Source of the DNA: Pseudomonas sp. DY-1 | GTDB lineage: Bacteria; Pseudomonadota; Gammaproteobacteria; Pseudomonadales; Pseudomonadaceae | Length of the DNA stretch: 64,000 nt | Assembly: GCF_003626975.1 (NCBI RefSeq) | Contig: NZ_CP032616.1 | Location: 5,556,001 to 5,620,000 of the forward strand | Direction: 5' to 3' | Part shown: one piece after another, positions 48,581 to 57,623 of the stretch | How the letters are laid out: every line of letters starts with the position of its first letter | Numbering within the stretch: the first letter of the stretch is position 1 | Position numbers and translations under genes: made by a program | The notes under the pieces: model-generated | Told to the model about the DNA's origin: nothing | Databases searched by the model: none | The model's input: only the letters and a program-made list of their open reading frames with translations

Positions 48581-49987
48581 TCAGGCAAGTTGCAGGGGAT
48601 AGCGCGCCACCATCGACGAGGCGAGATTGGGCTCCGGTAGCGTCACGATGGCCTGGTTGTTCACGCTGGCCAGTTGAAGCCAGAGATTCTCCCCTTCGAC
48701 GAATTGTTTGCAAGGCAGCCACAGGCCGTGGTGCCAGCCGTTACCGGGCTCCGGCGTGCTTTGCAGGACGCCTGGGTGGGTCTGGGCGCTGGGCGCGCGG
48801 CGCAGCCAGACAGGACGTGGCAAGCCTTTGAGGTAGCGCAGGCCGAGGTGCAGGCCTTCGCTGTTCTGGTAGCGCCAACGTACCAATGCGAGAACCGGCG
48901 TGCTTTGGTTCCGCACCAGGACCAGTTGCCCCACCGGAAGTTGGCTGCCCAGGTCACCGTGACAGAGCAGGCGGGTGCCGCCAGGGCTGGCGTCCAATAG
49001 TTGTGCATCGCAACGACCAGGATGCTGTGCCAGCAAATCGGCATGAATGGCAGCCAGGCTCACGACCAACTGGCAACTTCCTGATTGCTCCGTGCGTGGG
49101 TGACGGCGCTGCTGGCGCCCCAGCCAGTGCTGGCGAACCCTCTCCAGAAGCTGGTGTTCGGTTTCACTGCGCAGGGGGGCGGGTTCGTGCACGGCGATCA
49201 ACAAGGCGCCCAGCTCGAAGCGGCGCAGATAGCCGTTGGCGCCATCCGGGCGCTGGTCCAGTGGCAGGCAGGGTTGGGACTCGGTCAGGTCTACTGTCGG
49301 ACCGCCGTTGTTGTCTTCTTCATCCCAGGGCAGGAGTCGCGCCAGGTTGGCAAGCGGCGCCAGGGCGCCGAACAACAAAGGGCATTCGCCTTCACTCAAA
49401 TGGAATGGGTTGCTGAGCGCCAACAGCAGCATCTGCTGGTAGAGCCCGCGCAAGGTATTGGCAGGCGTGGGGCGGAAAGCGGCTGCGACTGGCTCATCCA
49501 GGCAGTTCTGGTGCTCACCTATCCAATAGAGCAGATGGCTGTCACGCCACAGTCGTGGGTTGGGTTCCTGATAGAGCTGGTAGTGACGCAGTTGGGTCTG
49601 GGCGAGGAAGTGCTGGGCCATGTACAGGCACCAGGCCAGATGTGGGCGCGATGGCTGATGGCCCTGGAGGATCTGTAGCAGCAGGCGTTTGAATCCGCAG
49701 GCCAGCTCGTTGCAGAGCTTGACGAATAGCGTGGGGGGCACCTTGCGGTCGTGATTGGCCTGAGCGTAGTGGCGAAACTCCTCGCTGAAGCTTTGCAGCA
49801 CGCGTTGCCTTTCGAGTAAGGTCATTGCGCTGCGGTTGAGCCTGAACAAATGCCCCAGGAGCTGCTGCAGGGCACTATCCTGAGGAAGCTGGCGCGCTTT
49901 CGCGAGGAGGGTCGGCACACTTGCCAAAGAAGTGCTGTTTTCCTCAAGGATGTCTGGCACTTCCAAGCGCAGGGCATCCAGCGTCAT
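48581..49987 (-). CDS. PilZ-like domain protein
   Basis: A 468-aa cytoplasmic protein. The first 285 residues are helical and unrecognised. From about 290 a PilZ-like barrel is suggested by QRRHPR (294-298 gives RRHPR, the RxxxR motif) and LDASPGGTRL (the D/NxSxxG motif at 332-337), followed by VLALVRWRYQNSEGLHLGLRYL. If both motifs are functional it should bind c-di-GMP. The start at 49987 lies 30 bases from the divergent TlpA-like gene, so they share a compact promoter region. Confidence 0.7.
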   Translation of the reverse strand: MTLDALRLEVPDILEENSTSLASVPTLLAKARQLPQDSALQQLLGHLFRLNRSAMTLLERQRVLQSFSEEFRHYAQANHDRKVPPTLFVKLCNELACGFKRLLLQILQGHQPSRPHLAWCLYMAQHFLAQTQLRHYQLYQEPNPRLWRDSHLLYWIGEHQNCLDEPVAAAFRPTPANTLRGLYQQMLLLALSNPFHLSEGECPLLFGALAPLANLARLLPWDEEDNNGGPTVDLTESQPCLPLDQRPDGANGYLRRFELGALLIAVHEPAPLRSETEHQLLERVRQHWLGRQQRRHPRTEQSGSCQLVVSLAAIHADLLAQHPGRCDAQLLDASPGGTRLLCHGDLGSQLPVGQLVLVRNQSTPVLALVRWRYQNSEGLHLGLRYLKGLPRPVWLRRAPSAQTHPGVLQSTPEPGNGWHHGLWLPCKQFVEGENLWLQLASVNNQAIVTLPEPNLASSMVARYPLQLA

Positions 49988-50017
49988 ATCAACCCCGCGT
50001 AAACGAGGACCGAATGC

Positions 50018-50497
50018 ATGGGATCGCGACTCCAGGCTGTTTTGGGGGTATTCGCACTGATGGGCGCCGGCCTGCTCCTGGCCAGCTGCTCGGACGACGT
50101 AGGTGTCGATCAGCATGGGCAGAAGGTAGCGGTTGAGCGCCTCGAAGGCCAGTGGCTGGTTATCAATTACTGGGCGGAATGGTGTGCGCCGTGCCGCACG
50201 GAGATTCCCGAGCTGAACGCATTCGCTGAACAACAGCGGGACAAGGGCGTGAAGGTGTTGGGCGTCAACTTCGATGGGCTTCAGGGCGACGAACTCGGCC
50301 AGGCCGCGCAGAAAATGGGCATCCAGTTCACTGTGCTTTCGGAGGACCCCGCCAAGCGATACGACCTGCCGCGCAGTGAAGCATTGCCTGTCACCTACAT
50401 CATCGATGCTCAGGGCAAGATGCGGGAGCGTTTGCTGGGTGAGCAGAGCGCTGCAGGCCTGACTGCACGCTTGGACGAGCTGCGCAAGGGAGGCTAG
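50018..50497 (+). CDS. TlpA/ResA-like thioredoxin lipoprotein
   Basis: A 159-aa lipoprotein: signal peptide with lipobox LASC (Cys near residue 24), then a thioredoxin fold with active site WCAPC in NYWAEWCAPCRTEIPEL and the cis-Pro in LPVTYIID. It should act as a membrane-tethered thiol-disulfide reductase on the periplasmic side, perhaps for cytochrome c maturation or repair of oxidised proteins. acyP follows after 4 bases. Confidence 0.92.
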   Translation: MGSRLQAVLGVFALMGAGLLLASCSDDVGVDQHGQKVAVERLEGQWLVINYWAEWCAPCRTEIPELNAFAEQQRDKGVKVLGVNFDGLQGDELGQAAQKMGIQFTVLSEDPAKRYDLPRSEALPVTYIIDAQGKMRERLLGEQSAAGLTARLDELRKGG

Positions 50498-50501
50498 GAC
50501 G

Positions 50502-50777
50502 ATGGCTCGAATCTGTTTGCACGGCTACGTGAGCGGCACGGTGCAAGGCGTCTATTACCGTCAGTCTACCCAGGAGCAGGCTGACCAGCTGGAGCTGGAT
50601 GGCTGGGTGCGAAACCTGGCGGATGGCCGGGTCGAGGTGTTGCTGGAGGGAGAGGAGGACGCCGTGCGTGCGTTGGCTGCCTGGTTGGAGCAAGGGCCTG
50701 CAGAAGCAAGGGTGACGGGCGTCGAGCTTCAGGAACAGCCGGTACAGGGCGTTACCGGCTTCATCGTGAGACGCTGA
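50502..50777 (+). CDS. Acylphosphatase
   Basis: A 91-aa acylphosphatase that hydrolyses acyl phosphates such as carbamoyl and acetyl phosphate. The signature GTVQGVYYRQSTQEQA near residue 13 holds the phosphate-binding loop and catalytic Arg; the catalytic Asn is in GWVRNLADGRVEV. The usual GVxFR is here GVYYR, a mild variant. It is co-transcribed with the TlpA-like gene. Confidence 0.95.
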   Translation: MARICLHGYVSGTVQGVYYRQSTQEQADQLELDGWVRNLADGRVEVLLEGEEDAVRALAAWLEQGPAEARVTGVELQEQPVQGVTGFIVRR

Positions 50778-50789
50778 AGTCACGAGGTG

Positions 50790-50810
50790 GGAGCGAGCCA
50801 GGCTCGCTCC
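50790..50810. repeat. REP-like hairpin after the acylphosphatase gene
   Basis: GGAGCGAGCC and GGCTCGCTCC flank a single A. The left side carries the GTGGGAGCGA core shared with the element at 9211. It separates convergent genes and may serve as terminator for both. Confidence 0.75.
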
Positions 50811-50819
50811 TCGCGCAAG

Positions 50820-51776
50820 TCAATCCGAATCGCCGGGATCGGCAGCCAGTCGGCCGGCATCTTTCATCAGCGAGTGAAGAAACTCCTGCTGCAGTTCCGG
50901 ATCGTTGCGGGTCAGTTCGATCAGGCTCTGCTCCAACTCGCTGGCTTCTTCTTCGAGGCCCAGTTCCGACAGACGCTTGACCCGGTGGACCCACTGCGGG
51001 ACTTCATCGTCTTCGAGGTCTTCGAAGATCAGCGCATGGGCCTCCATCAGCTTGCCGCGCAGAGCGTGGCTAATGCCGAGGTTGGCGTCGGCGCGGGCGT
51101 TGTCCATCGGGTCCTCGACGCTCAACTGGAGCTTTCCGATGCGGCTGATGTCCTGGTCGGCGAAGGGGCCGTCCAGCAGGTTCAGGCGCAGGATTCCGTT
51201 GCGGTCGGTAGCCAGTTCATGGGTGTGGTCGCCCAACTTGACCAGTACCGGGCGCTCGGCCCAGGGCAGGCTCGAATACTCCATGCGCTTGTCCAGCTGC
51301 TTCTCGTCGATGCTGGCAAGGTTCTGCTCGGAGCGACCATTGGATTCGACGTTCATCGCCGGGTTGAGGCCGGCGAAGCCGTAGCTGATCCAGTCTTTGG
51401 TGGCGGTATCCGGCAGGCTGCCGAGTAGTACCACGTTGAGCACGTTCGCGCCGACGCCTGCGACCACCGCAACCGCACCCAGCGGGACCTCGTAGAGCTC
51501 CCGCCAGGGCTGGTAGGGCGTATAGCGGTCGTAGTGACGGCTGACCTCGAACTCGGTGACTTCGAAAGTCTTCTGCTCGTTGATGCGGATGCGTCGCTGC
51601 GGTAGTTCCAATACCTGTGGATCACCAACGTCGATCTGCAGGCTGTGGTTGAGCAGTTTGCGCTCGACACGCTCCTCGTGCTCGCTGCGCTGTGGCAAAT
51701 GATTGGCACAGCCGCTGAGGAAGAGGGCGCCGCACAGGGCGGCGCCGACGAGGTAATGGGAACTACGCTTGGACAT
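50820..51776 (-). CDS. Lipoprotein of unknown function
   Basis: A 318-aa lipoprotein: lipobox LSGC (Cys near residue 23), then a mixed region with one hydrophobic stretch (LGAVAVVAGVGANVLNVVLLG, about 110-130) and an acidic helical C-terminus (EDLEDDEVPQW, LEEEASELEQSLIELTRNDPELQQE). I do not recognise the family. It starts 9 bases after proS stops, on the same strand. Confidence 0.8.
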   Translation of the reverse strand: MSKRSSHYLVGAALCGALFLSGCANHLPQRSEHEERVERKLLNHSLQIDVGDPQVLELPQRRIRINEQKTFEVTEFEVSRHYDRYTPYQPWRELYEVPLGAVAVVAGVGANVLNVVLLGSLPDTATKDWISYGFAGLNPAMNVESNGRSEQNLASIDEKQLDKRMEYSSLPWAERPVLVKLGDHTHELATDRNGILRLNLLDGPFADQDISRIGKLQLSVEDPMDNARADANLGISHALRGKLMEAHALIFEDLEDDEVPQWVHRVKRLSELGLEEEASELEQSLIELTRNDPELQQEFLHSLMKDAGRLAADPGDSD

Positions 51777-51784
51777 TTTTTAGA

Positions 51785-53500
51785 TCAGCGATTCACGCGG
51801 GCGGTGATGAAGGACAGAACCTCAGCAACCGGCACATTATGATTGTCGGTCTCGCGGCGGTTCTTGTATTCCAGGTTGCCTTCGGCCAGGCCACGCTCGC
51901 TCACGACGATGCGGTGCGGAATGCCGATCAGCTCCATGTCGGCGAATTTGACGCCGGGGCTGGTCTTCTTGTCACGGTCATCCAGCAGTACGTCGACGCC
52001 CGCTGCGCGCAGCTCGGCGTAGAGCTTGTCGGTGGCTTCCTTGACGGCCGGAGTCTCGTACTTGAGCGGAACCAGTGCGACTTGGAACGGCGCCAGAGCC
52101 TCGGGCCAGAGGATGCCGCGCTCGTCGTAGTTCTGCTCGATGGCTGCGGCCACAACGCGAGATACGCCAATGCCGTAGCAGCCCATGATCAGGGTCACCG
52201 GCTTGCCTTGCTCGCTCAGTACGTTCAGCTTCATGGCTTCGCTGTACTTGGTGCCCAGCTGGAAGATATGGCCGACTTCGATGCCGCGCTTGATTACCAG
52301 GGTTCCCTTGCCGTCCGGACTCGGGTCGCCAGGAATCACGTTACGCAGGTCAGCGACTTCCGGCAGCGGCAGATCGCGCTCCCAGTTCACGCCGAAGTAA
52401 TGCTTGTCGTCGATGTTGGCACCGATGCTGAAGTCACTCATCAGGGCCACGGAACGGTCCACGATGCAGGGCAGCGGCAGATTCATCGGGCCAAGCGAGC
52501 CTGCGCCGGCGCCGATGGCCTGGCGCAGTTCGGCTTCGCTGGCGAACACCAGCGGGCTGGCAACCTGTGCCAGGTTGGCTGCCTTGATTTCGTTCAGTTC
52601 GTGGTCACCACGGACGATCAGGGCGACCAGCTTGCCTTCTTCGGCACCGTGGACGACCAGCGTCTTGATGGTTTTTTCGATCGGCAGGCCGAAGTTTTCC
52701 ACCAGATCGGCAATGGTCTTGGTATTCGGCGTATCGACCAGCTTAAGTTCCTGGCTGGGCGCAGGACGTTCGGTCTCACGCGGCAGGGCTTCGGCTTTCT
52801 CGACGTTGGCCGCGTAGTCGGAGCTGTCGCTGAAGGCGATATCGTCTTCACCGGACTCGGCCAGTACATGGAATTCGTGGGAACCGGTGCCGCCGATGGA
52901 GCCGGTGTCGGCCAGTACGGGGCGGAAATCCAGGCCCAGGCGGCTGAACACGTTGCAGTACGCCTGGTGCATGCGGTCGTAGGTTTCCTGCAGCGACTCC
53001 TGGTTCATGTGGAAGGAGTAGGCATCCTTCATGATGAATTCGCGGCCGCGCATCAGGCCGAAGCGCGGACGGATCTCGTCACGGAACTTGGTCTGGATCT
53101 GGTAGAAGTTGAGCGGCAGCTGCTTGTAGCTGTTCAGCTCGTTGCGTGCCAGGTCGGTGATGACTTCTTCGTGGGTCGGGCCAACGCAGAAGTCGCGCTC
53201 ATGGCGGTCCTTCAGGCGCAGGAGTTCAGGCCCGTATTGCTGCCAACGGCCGGACTCCTGCCACAGCTCTGCAGGCTGCACGGCAGGCATCAATACTTCC
53301 AGCGCACCAGCGGCGTTCATCTCTTCGCGGACCACCGTCTCGACCTTGCGCAGCACTCGCAGGCCCATTGGCAGCCAGGTGTAGAGGCCGGAGGCAAGCT
53401 TGCGGATCATGCCAGCGCGCAGCAGCAGCTGATGGCTGATCACCACGGCATCGGTGGGGGTTTCCTTGAGGGTAGACAGCAGGTACTGACTGGTACGCAT
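51785..53500 (-). CDS. proS: Prolyl-tRNA synthetase (bacterial type)
   Basis: A 571-aa class II ProRS with the editing (INS) domain inserted between motifs 2 and 3 (residues about 225-400), which clears mischarged Ala. Motif 1 is around [16 protein letters not shown], motif 2 in [27 protein letters not shown] and motif 3 in [13 protein letters not shown]. Length matches E. coli (572 aa). The start at 53500 ([10 protein letters not shown]) is the family N-terminus. Confidence 0.97.
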   Translation of the reverse strand: MRTSQYLLSTLKETPTDAVVISHQLLLRAGMIRKLASGLYTWLPMGLRVLRKVETVVREEMNAAGALEVLMPAVQPAELWQESGRWQQYGPELLRLKDRHERDFCVGPTHEEVITDLARNELNSYKQLPLNFYQIQTKFRDEIRPRFGLMRGREFIMKDAYSFHMNQESLQETYDRMHQAYCNVFSRLGLDFRPVLADTGSIGGTGSHEFHVLAESGEDDIAFSDSSDYAANVEKAEALPRETERPAPSQELKLVDTPNTKTIADLVENFGLPIEKTIKTLVVHGAEEGKLVALIVRGDHELNEIKAANLAQVASPLVFASEAELRQAIGAGAGSLGPMNLPLPCIVDRSVALMSDFSIGANIDDKHYFGVNWERDLPLPEVADLRNVIPGDPSPDGKGTLVIKRGIEVGHIFQLGTKYSEAMKLNVLSEQGKPVTLIMGCYGIGVSRVVAAAIEQNYDERGILWPEALAPFQVALVPLKYETPAVKEATDKLYAELRAAGVDVLLDDRDKKTSPGVKFADMELIGIPHRIVVSERGLAEGNLEYKNRRETDNHNVPVAEVLSFITARVNR

Positions 53501-53607
53501 GTTTGGCCGTTTTGTCGGTTGCGATGGGTTTGAATGGCTCGGCATTGTACGGCGCAGATCAAGTGGCGTACAGGATTGCGGTCCGGTTGAGGGAGGAGGG
53601 CGACGTA

Positions 53608-54033
53608 GTGAGTCTTACAGCGACAGAGGTCCAGGCACTGATTCGCAATGGGGTACCCATGGCGGAGGAAATCGATCTGCGGATCGAGCGGATGGACGAT
53701 CGGGGTACGTTGGCCAGGGTGCCGTTCCAGTCCAGATTGGTGCGTCCGGGTGGAACTCTGTCCGGTCCCACGATCATGGCGCTGGCTGATGCCGCCATGT
53801 ATGCAGTAGTGCTGGGCAGGTTGGGGGAAGTTGAAATGGCGGTGACGTCTAACTTAAACATCAACTTCCTGGCCAGGCCCAAGCCGGTGGATCTATTTGC
53901 AGAGGCGCGGATACTTAAACTTGGTCGGCGTCAAGCGGTATGCGAAGTATCACTTTATTCATTGGGCGCGGAAGATGACCTTGTGGCGCATGTAACAGGC
54001 ACTTATGCCTTGCCGTTCCTGGTTAAAGTTTGA
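53608..54033 (+). CDS. PaaI-type hotdog thioesterase
   Basis: A 141-aa hotdog-fold protein of the PaaI/YdiI group: the helix segment [24 protein letters not shown] holds the catalytic Asp region, followed by [24 protein letters not shown]. It probably hydrolyses an acyl-CoA; the substrate is unknown. The start is GTG at 53608 because GGGAGGAGGG lies 7 bases upstream; an ATG at 53503 is in frame but lacks a site and overlaps the proS promoter region. Confidence 0.85.
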   Translation: MSLTATEVQALIRNGVPMAEEIDLRIERMDDRGTLARVPFQSRLVRPGGTLSGPTIMALADAAMYAVVLGRLGEVEMAVTSNLNINFLARPKPVDLFAEARILKLGRRQAVCEVSLYSLGAEDDLVAHVTGTYALPFLVKV

Positions 54034-54087
54034 GCAGTTGATTGGTGGCGATTTGATCAACTCGAGAGTCAAGTTCTTCCGCCCAAA

Positions 54088-54114
54088 AAGAAACCCGGCC
54101 TAGGCCGGGTTTCT
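54088..54114. terminator. Bidirectional terminator thioesterase / oprD
   Basis: AAGAAACCCGGCC pairs with GGCCGGGTTTCTT around TA, between convergent genes, with an A-run on the left and a T-rich tail on the right. Confidence 0.95.
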
Positions 54115-54142
54115 TCTATCACTTACGTGTACACAAAGGATA

Positions 54143-55480
54143 TTACAGGATATCCAGCGGGTACTCGGTGATTACGCGGATTTCGTCGTTGGCAGTGCCG
54201 CCAGCGGAGCCGAAGAAGGCCATGTCGCTGTTGGCGCGCCAGCTGGCGTGACGAATGCGGATGGACAGGTCTTTAGCTGCGCCTTCCTGAACCACGTACT
54301 TGGCTTCGATATCGCGTTCCCATTCCTTGCCATCGTCGCCGATCGCACCCGCGAAGGCGCCATTCGGGTCGGCCTTGGTGCCGTCAACGTCTTCACCGGT
54401 GATGTAGCGAGCCATGAAGCTCAGGCCGGGGATGCCGAATTCAGCCATGTTCAGGTCGTAGCGAACCTGGATGGACTTCTCGTTCGGGCCGTTGAAGTCG
54501 GAGTACTGAACCGAGTTGGCCAGGAAGATGGAGTCGCCGGAGTTCTGGCCGTCCATCGAGATGTAGTCGAAGGGCTCGTCGCCGTTCACTTTCTGGTAGG
54601 CCAGGGTGAACTTGTGAGCGCCGAGGGAGTAGGCGGCAGCAGCGGACCAGGCGGTGGTATCCAGGTCGCCGGCGATGGCGTCGCCCTTGTCGGTGGTGCG
54701 GTAGACGTTGAAGTCCAGGTTCAGGGCCTGAGAGTCAGAGAACGGAATGTTCCAGTTCAGGTTGCCGTAGTACTGGCGCCAGATGTCTTCCAGCTCGGCA
54801 CCGTACAGGCTGGCGCTGACGTTGTCGTTGAAGGAGTAGGAGCCGCCTACGTAGTCAGCGCTGTTGCTGGCGAGACCGGTGTAGGTGGTGGTGATTTCGC
54901 CGTGACGGTTGGTGGAGGCGCTGCCGTCGCGAATGGAAGTGAAGTGACCTGCGTCGATGTTCAGGCCTTCGAGTTCGCTGCTGGTCAGCTGGAAGCCTTC
55001 AGCGGAGCCCGGGAACAGGCGCGCGGTACCGGTTGCGAATACCGGAGCGGTCGGGAACAGGTTGCCGTACTTCAGCTGGGTGTTGGACACCTGCATCTTA
55101 ACGGAGCCGCCGGCGTAGGAGTAATCGTCCTGGGAACGGCCGTCGGAACCGGTGGGGAGCAGGCCGGTACCGTTGGTGCCGTTGCCGCTGTCCAGTTTCA
55201 GACCCAGCATGCCGTGGGCGTCAACGCCGAAACCAACAGTGCCTTGGGTAAAGCCGGACTCGTACATGGCGCTGATGCCATGGGCCCATTCTTTACGGTA
55301 GTTCTGGCTGGTGTTCGGGTTGTTACGGAAGTCGCGGTAGAAGAAGAAGTTCTTGTTCAGAAGAGTCAGGTTGCTGTCTTCTACGAAGCCCTTGGACTCT
55401 TCCTGGGCGCTGGCAAAAGCCAACTGCATGCTACCGGCGGTCACGGCCAGAGCCAGTGCGCTCCACTTCATCACTTGCAT
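54143..55480 (-). CDS. oprD: OprD-family outer-membrane porin
   Basis: A 445-aa porin (P. aeruginosa OprD 443 aa). It has a signal peptide ending near FASA, alternating barrel strands, and matches OprD in segments such as YESGFTQGTVGFGVDA, GDSIFLANSVQYSDFNGP and AKYVVQEGAAKDLSIRIR. It ends EYPLDIL. OprD takes up basic amino acids and small peptides and is the route for carbapenems. The ATG at 55480 has GGAG 8 bases upstream. ArgR-type half-sites lie 80-185 bases upstream. The locus position equals P. aeruginosa PA0958. Confidence 0.94.
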   Translation of the reverse strand: MQVMKWSALALAVTAGSMQLAFASAQEESKGFVEDSNLTLLNKNFFFYRDFRNNPNTSQNYRKEWAHGISAMYESGFTQGTVGFGVDAHGMLGLKLDSGNGTNGTGLLPTGSDGRSQDDYSYAGGSVKMQVSNTQLKYGNLFPTAPVFATGTARLFPGSAEGFQLTSSELEGLNIDAGHFTSIRDGSASTNRHGEITTTYTGLASNSADYVGGSYSFNDNVSASLYGAELEDIWRQYYGNLNWNIPFSDSQALNLDFNVYRTTDKGDAIAGDLDTTAWSAAAAYSLGAHKFTLAYQKVNGDEPFDYISMDGQNSGDSIFLANSVQYSDFNGPNEKSIQVRYDLNMAEFGIPGLSFMARYITGEDVDGTKADPNGAFAGAIGDDGKEWERDIEAKYVVQEGAAKDLSIRIRHASWRANSDMAFFGSAGGTANDEIRVITEYPLDIL

Positions 55481-55563
55481 TGTGATTGCTCCTTTGGTTT
55501 TGAAGATTCTCGCCGCTTTCTTATTAATGGAAGGCGGTTCTTTCTTTTTGTGTCGGCGCTAAC

Positions 55564-55579
55564 TTATAGCACGGCGACA
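55564..55579 (-). promoter_or_regulatory. ArgR-type half-site near the oprD promoter
   Basis: On the minus strand TGTCGC-N8-AA (55579 down to 55564) matches the Pseudomonas ArgR half-site consensus TGTCGCN8AA. It is about 85-100 bases before the oprD ATG, overlapping a TATAAG that could be a -10 box. Confidence 0.5.
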
Positions 55580-55626
55580 ATATTGGCGATAGTTGAAACC
55601 GGGTCCTTACGATTTCTTCACAGTGC

Positions 55627-55664
55627 TGTCGCAAATCGAGAAGACCTGTGTCGCATATCTATAG
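55627..55664 (+). promoter_or_regulatory. Two tandem ArgR-type half-sites upstream of oprD
   Basis: TGTCGC-N8-AA at 55627-55642 is followed 22 bases on by TGTCGC-N8-AG at 55649-55664, close to the direct-repeat architecture (TGTCGCN8AAN5, twice) described for P. aeruginosa ArgR. Arginine induction of oprD through ArgR is known in P. aeruginosa. Confidence 0.65.
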
Positions 55665-56187
55665 GTTTGGCCTTGCATCCCTTCACCCCCTATGTATCCA
55701 AGGCACTTTGCGAGCGGGCGCCCAATGACGTAGTTCCCGGCGTCGCGTGTGACCTGGCACCTGCCAAGCAACAAACGTGCACAAAACGTAAGGGGTGGAG
55801 ATAAAACTCGCTACGTCTACGTGGTGCGCTCGTTCCAGCTCCTCTAACCCCTGATCCATGTGTGGTTGCTGCAGAATAATGTGCCCTGAAATGAGGCATT
55901 CTGCATGCCGGCTGGCTCTTGACAGGCAAGAGTGCAGGAGTTGAAGAGACCACCGCCCCCAGTCTTCAGTAGGCGGGCGTAACCAGGGGTGTGGCGAGAA
56001 GTAACGCGGTGTTGGGTTTGAGCAGTTTTGGTGCGTGTGGCGACAATCCTTCCTTTATATAGCCAGGATGTCATGGTGAGTTCCGCTGGGCGTTAGCCTT
56101 GGCTATGCTGCGCGACCCCGTGGCGGTCGCCTGGTCGTGATGGGGTGTTAATCTCGAATTCCCTACAGTCGAACAGGAGAGGCCAGT
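55665..56187. other. Gene-free stretch between the oprD operators and the HIT gene
   Basis: About 520 bases with no ORF I can support; short readings on the minus strand lack ribosome sites and family similarity. GC content is visibly lower than in the neighbouring genes. The last 20 bases hold the ribosome site of the HIT gene (AGGAGAGGCC). I see no tRNA, no T-run terminator and no clear repeat. A small RNA cannot be excluded. Confidence 0.6.
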
Positions 56188-56613
56188 ATGTTCGCCCTGG
56201 ACCCAAGACTTCAGCAGGATACCCTGCCCATCGGTGATTTTCCCCTGTGCCGGCTGCTGTTGATGAACGATGCTCAATACCCCTGGTTCATCCTAGTGCC
56301 GCGTCGTGAGGAAATCAGTGAGCTGTTCCAGCTCGGCGTCGATGAGCAGCGCCAGCTTTGGCAGGAAACGACATTCCTGGCGGAGACCCTCAAGGACACC
56401 TTCGGCGCTGACAAGATGAACGTTGCTACGTTGGGCAATGTAGTTAGCCAATTGCACATGCATGTGATCGTGCGTCGTCGTGAGGATGCTGCCTGGCCGG
56501 CGCCTGTCTGGGGGCGTCATCCAGCTGTGGCTTATTCGTCCGAACAGGTGGCTGCCATTCGCTCAAAGCTTCGCTTGGTGCTGGCGGATGATTTCCATTT
56601 CGTGGGGGAGTGA
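56188..56613 (+). CDS. HIT-family protein
   Basis: A 141-aa HIT-domain protein (nucleotide hydrolase/transferase superfamily). The triad region reads SQLHMHVIVRRREDAAWPAP, so the first histidine of HxHxH is replaced by Gln while the middle catalytic-type His and the next are retained, as in the subgroup common in gamma-proteobacteria. Activity on nucleotides is possible but untested. slyX starts 3 bases after its stop and they form one unit. Confidence 0.88.
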   Translation: MFALDPRLQQDTLPIGDFPLCRLLLMNDAQYPWFILVPRREEISELFQLGVDEQRQLWQETTFLAETLKDTFGADKMNVATLGNVVSQLHMHVIVRRREDAAWPAPVWGRHPAVAYSSEQVAAIRSKLRLVLADDFHFVGE

Positions 56614-56616
56614 GTC

Positions 56617-56823
56617 ATGAGCCTTGAAATGCGGATTGCCGACCTGGAGAGCCGACTCGCTTTCCAGGACGACACCATTCAGACCCTCAACGACGTTCTG
56701 GTTGAGCAACAGCGGCTGGTGGATCGCCTGCAGCTACAGGTGGCGGTACTGGCCAAGCGCCAGGAGGAGCTGCTCAGCCAGTTCGGGCCGAGTGAGGATG
56801 AGGCACCGCCACCGCACTATTGA
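56617..56823 (+). CDS. slyX: SlyX protein
   Basis: A 68-aa SlyX: an almost continuous coiled coil ([22 protein letters not shown], then [18 protein letters not shown]) ending in the family's Pro-rich PPPHY. SlyX was named from the slyD region of E. coli and has no settled function. It follows the HIT gene by 3 bases. Confidence 0.95.
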   Translation: MSLEMRIADLESRLAFQDDTIQTLNDVLVEQQRLVDRLQLQVAVLAKRQEELLSQFGPSEDEAPPPHY

Positions 56824-56832
56824 GTGACCATG

Positions 56833-56860
56833 AAAAAGCCCGCCATTCGGCGGGCTTTTT
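56833..56860. terminator. Bidirectional terminator slyX / CSD gene
   Basis: AAAAAGCCCGCC pairs with GGCGGGCTTTTT around a 4-base loop, between convergent genes. Confidence 0.95.
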
Positions 56861-56869
56861 CGTTCTGCT

Positions 56870-57478
56870 TTAGCGTCGGCTGGGTAATGCAGCGATTACG
56901 TCTTCGGCCTGCAGACCTTTGTCGCGCTGGATGACCGAGAACTCCACGCGCTGGCCCTCGATCAGTACACGGTGACCTTCGCCGCGAATGGCACGGAAGT
57001 GGACAAAGATGTCATCGCCGGAGTCCCGGGAGATGAAACCGAAACCCTTGGAGGTGTTGAACCACTTCACCGTACCGGTTTCACGGTTGGACATGTCCTG
57101 GGGCAGCAGTGGAGCCTGGGTGACCTTGTGCAGGTTGATACAGAGGTGCAGCACAACGGCTACGATCACAGCCAGGAGGCTGACGAGGATTGCTGGCTGC
57201 TCACCGATCATCGGTAGCGGGGCCAGGAGGATCAGAGTTTGCAGGACGACCGCCAGAGCCAGAAGGGCGGAAACCAGGCTTTGCAGCTGATTGCGCAGCC
57301 CCTTTGCCCAGACTGGAACCACGGGTGCCAACAGAAGATTGAGCAGGCCGGAGAAGGCCAGATACAGCGCATCAGGTTGTTGCAGGTAGGGCAGGGCGTC
57401 GGCGCGCAGGCTGGGAATGAAGGACAGCAGCAAAGCGGCAGCGCCCGTCAACAGATGGACGATTTTCAGGATGTTCAA
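56870..57478 (-). CDS. Membrane protein with C-terminal cold-shock domain
   Basis: A 202-aa fusion: four hydrophobic helices (about 5-20, 38-58, 65-87, 97-116) followed by a complete cold-shock domain (134-198) with RNP1 KGFGFI and RNP2 IFVHF. The CSD should bind single-stranded RNA or DNA at the cytoplasmic face of the inner membrane. I place the start at TTG 57478, with AAGGTG about 6 bases upstream, giving [10 protein letters not shown]; the GTG at 57487 is the alternative. The orthologue in P. aeruginosa is annotated as a probable cold-shock protein. Confidence 0.85.
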   Translation of the reverse strand: MNILKIVHLLTGAAALLLSFIPSLRADALPYLQQPDALYLAFSGLLNLLLAPVVPVWAKGLRNQLQSLVSALLALAVVLQTLILLAPLPMIGEQPAILVSLLAVIVAVVLHLCINLHKVTQAPLLPQDMSNRETGTVKWFNTSKGFGFISRDSGDDIFVHFRAIRGEGHRVLIEGQRVEFSVIQRDKGLQAEDVIAALPSRR

Positions 57479-57623
57479 TGGATTCACCTTGGAAACGGAA
57501 TCTCTAACGAAAGAGCCGGGCCACGCGAGATGAAAAAGGCATGGGCATCGGCCTATGCCGCAAGTCTTTGGATCGACTTGCGGCACCGGCTGTATTTAAC
57601 AGCAAAGGAGAGGGCTACTCAAA

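Noticed and set aside
51839..53533. A 564-codon open frame opposite proS
   Set aside because: The minus strand is unambiguous ProRS; the plus frame has no motif and no ribosome site.
54248..55804. A 518-codon plus-strand frame opposite oprD
   Set aside because: Low-complexity Gly/Val-rich shadow of the porin gene and its promoter region.
55844..56074. A 76-codon minus-strand ORF in the gap upstream of oprD
   Set aside because: No ribosome site, no signal or domain, and composition unlike coding DNA nearby.
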